Origin: PLanc-01 sp035342095
GTDB lineage: Bacteria; Planctomycetota; Phycisphaerae; Sedimentisphaerales; Anaerobacaceae
Length of the DNA stretch: 64,000 nt
NCBI GenBank assembly: GCA_035342095.1
Contig: DAOQWL010000005.1
Location: 57,686 to 121,685, forward strand
Direction of reading: 5' to 3'
Positions 62,700-64,000 of this stretch are shown piece after piece. The translations under genes were made by a program, and so were the position numbers. The notes under the pieces were generated by a model, which ran no database searches, was not told where the DNA came from, and was given only the letters and a program-made list of their open reading frames with translations. Position 1 is the first letter of the stretch, and each line of letters begins with the position of its first letter.

Positions 62700-62716
62700 A
62701 TACTGACAGTATAGCA
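62700..62716 (-). promoter_or_regulatory. Extended -10 promoter and overlapping palindrome before the giant gene
   Basis: Minus strand TGCTATACT (62716-62708) is a full extended -10 element. A 13-bp palindrome ATACTG-A-CAGTAT (62700-62712) overlaps it and could be an operator. It lies in the 95-bp gap between the secretin stop and the ATG at 62667, so the giant gene may have a promoter of its own. Confidence 0.45.
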
Positions 62717-62762
62717 GTACCCCTCGCGTGCAGAATATCGTCCAACGCACGATCGTTCTGAA

Positions 62763-64000
62763 CTACCGCCGTGTCCCACTGAGCAGAGGCTCCTCCAGAG
62801 ATGCGAGGGCCTCCTGCTCCGTCTCCTCCTGCAGGATGATCGTCGGCTTGACCAGGATCAGCAGGATCTTCTGGTCCCGCACGTGACTGCGGTTGCTGAA
62901 CAGGGCTCCGATAATGGGGATCTTGCTCAGAACCGGCACCCCGGCTTCCTTATCGACCTGCGACGCCAGCTTGTGGCCGCCCAACAGCAGCGTCCCCCGA
63001 TCCGGGACACTCACTCGCGTCGAGACGCTCGCGGTTTGCGTTTCCGGCATCTCGATGTGCGTGGTAACCACGTTGTTGGCGTCTCCGGAATCGTCGCTGC
63101 TGTCGTCGTCGTCCGCCTCCTGCTCGACCGCATGCTTGGCAAACCGCAGCAGGTCCGACTGCATCGTCTGAATGTTCAGCAGGACATATTTCTTGTCCTT
63201 GGTGATCGTCGGCGTGACGTACAACGTGCTTCCCACCGGGATGTACCCCATGTTCTGCGTGGTCGTCGTGGTCGTCGTCGACGTACCGCTGCTGGTCGGA
63301 GTGATGCCCTGCGTCTCATTCGGCGGCAGTGCCCACGAGATGGAGTCCCACAGGCTGAAGGTCGCCTGTTCGCCGCTCAGGACCGTCACCTTCGGCGCCG
63401 CCAGGGACTTCGAATCGGTCCTCGCCTGGGTGGCCCGCAACAGGAACGTCACCTGCAGGTCGTCCAGGACCGAGCCGTACCCGCCGGTTATGCTGGCGCT
63501 CGGGTTCTCGTTCGTGATGTTGCCGAGGTTTCCAGTAATCCCCGACGCGACCGCCGGCGCACTGACCGTAGAGGATCCCTGGGCGAAGCCCACGATCCCC
63601 AGCTTGCCGCCGAAGTCGTACTGCATGTCCAGATCCAGCCCGATATCTTCGAGGAAGTTCTCCGTCACCACGAGATATCGTGCCTCAATCGAGACCTGAT
63701 GCCCGAGCGACATACGGAGCTGATCGAGCAGGACGTCGATCTGCTTATGCACCTCCGGCGTGGCACTGATGGCCAGCTTCTTCGGGGATTCCGTCGGGTA
63801 AATCGTGATCGTGCCCTGGCCGGTCTCCGAGAGGTCGTACCAGCTATCGGGCTCGATGCTCTGCTCGATCAAATCCCGCAGGCCATAGGCCATGGACATG
63901 CTCTGGTAGCTGGTCATCATGCCGCCGCCCATGCCGCCCATCATGCCGCCCATCATGCCGCCGCCCATGCCGCCCATGCCGCCCATCATGCCACCGCCCA
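62763..64000 (-). CDS. Secretin-like outer-membrane pore protein (5' end outside window)
   Basis: At least 412 residues; the frame stays open to the right edge. Near the N-terminal end of what is visible is a Met/Gly-rich run (GGMGGMGGGMMGGMM). An N-domain segment follows (KKLAISATPEVHKQIDVLLD) and then the secretin core: VSIEARYLVVTENFLEDIG, APKVTVLSGEQATFSL, VGSTLYVTPTITKDKKYVLL, and a C-terminal VPDRGTLLLGGHKL / GVPVLSKIPIIGALFSNRS segment, the hallmark of the GspD/PilQ family. A disordered acidic loop (EADDDDSSDDSGDANNV) interrupts the core. It should form a multimeric pore for protein export or pilus passage. The giant gene is next on the same strand. Confidence 0.92.
   Translation of the reverse strand, partial: GGGMMGGMGGMGGGMMGGMMGGMGGGMMTSYQSMSMAYGLRDLIEQSIEPDSWYDLSETGQGTITIYPTESPKKLAISATPEVHKQIDVLLDQLRMSLGHQVSIEARYLVVTENFLEDIGLDLDMQYDFGGKLGIVGFAQGSSTVSAPAVASGITGNLGNITNENPSASITGGYGSVLDDLQVTFLLRATQARTDSKSLAAPKVTVLSGEQATFSLWDSISWALPPNETQGITPTSSGTSTTTTTTTQNMGYIPVGSTLYVTPTITKDKKYVLLNIQTMQSDLLRFAKHAVEQEADDDDSSDDSGDANNVVTTHIEMPETQTASVSTRVSVPDRGTLLLGGHKLASQVDKEAGVPVLSKIPIIGALFSNRSHVRDQKILLILVKPTIILQEETEQEALASLEEPLLSGTRR

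Overview
The window is GC-rich bacterial chromosome, most likely from a planctomycete of the class Phycisphaerae. Four things point there. A small basic protein of the kind restricted to the PVC superphylum lies at 7034-7315. The pseudopilin-like protein has the GFTLIELLVVIAIIALL start common in Planctomycetes. The secreted proteins carry parallel beta-helices, and one ends in a dockerin-like pair of EF-hand loops. A very large secreted protein of about 6,240 residues is present. No rRNA, tRNA, CRISPR array, prophage or intact transposase was seen.

Layout. 1-3 kb: a truncated isoprenylcysteine-methyltransferase-like gene, a GNAT remnant, and an outer-membrane barrel gene behind a secreted beta-helix gene. 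3-7 kb: a possible structured leader, a methyltransferase and ileS. 7-18 kb: mostly single genes on the minus strand, including the PVC small basic protein, a CBM9-like protein, a DegT aminotransferase, two unusual helix-turn-helix regulators, a pseudopilin, an ECF sigma factor with a membrane partner, and a phosphoesterase. 18-24.6 kb: a tight four-gene operon combining an AmmeMemoRadiSam radical SAM enzyme, a 62-residue Tat-signal protein, a membrane-anchored Memo-AMMECR1 fusion, and a 1,284-residue membrane fusion (spermidine-synthase-like, FMN-binding, NosR/NapH-like). 24.6-32.5 kb: polX, a CorA-like transporter, an acyl-CoA synthetase, a cobalamin-type radical SAM protein and the tatA-tatC genes. 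32.5-39.3 kb: two inverted 63-bp palindromic repeats flanking a cysteine-cluster gene, a clan GH-D-like glycosidase, a LexA-like self-cleaving repressor behind a DUF362 ferredoxin-like gene, and a Tat-exported aldo/keto-reductase-like protein. 39.3-43.8 kb: a shikimate operon of aroA, an aroK-aroC fusion, and a divergent second chorismate-synthase-like gene. 43.9-64 kb: the giant protein gene, preceded on the same strand by a secretin gene that runs off the right edge.

Themes. Export is prominent: tatA/tatC sit in the same window as two twin-arginine substrates, and a pseudopilin and a secretin suggest a type II or type IV pilus-like system. The strongest candidates for undescribed biology are the membrane-linked Memo-AMMECR1/radical SAM/flavin operon, the chorismate-synthase paralogue that has lost most of its cofactor-binding motifs, and the giant modular protein. 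That protein carries two complete subtilisin domains and a von Willebrand A-like domain, and two of these three are inserted at the same point of a repeated beta-helix module.
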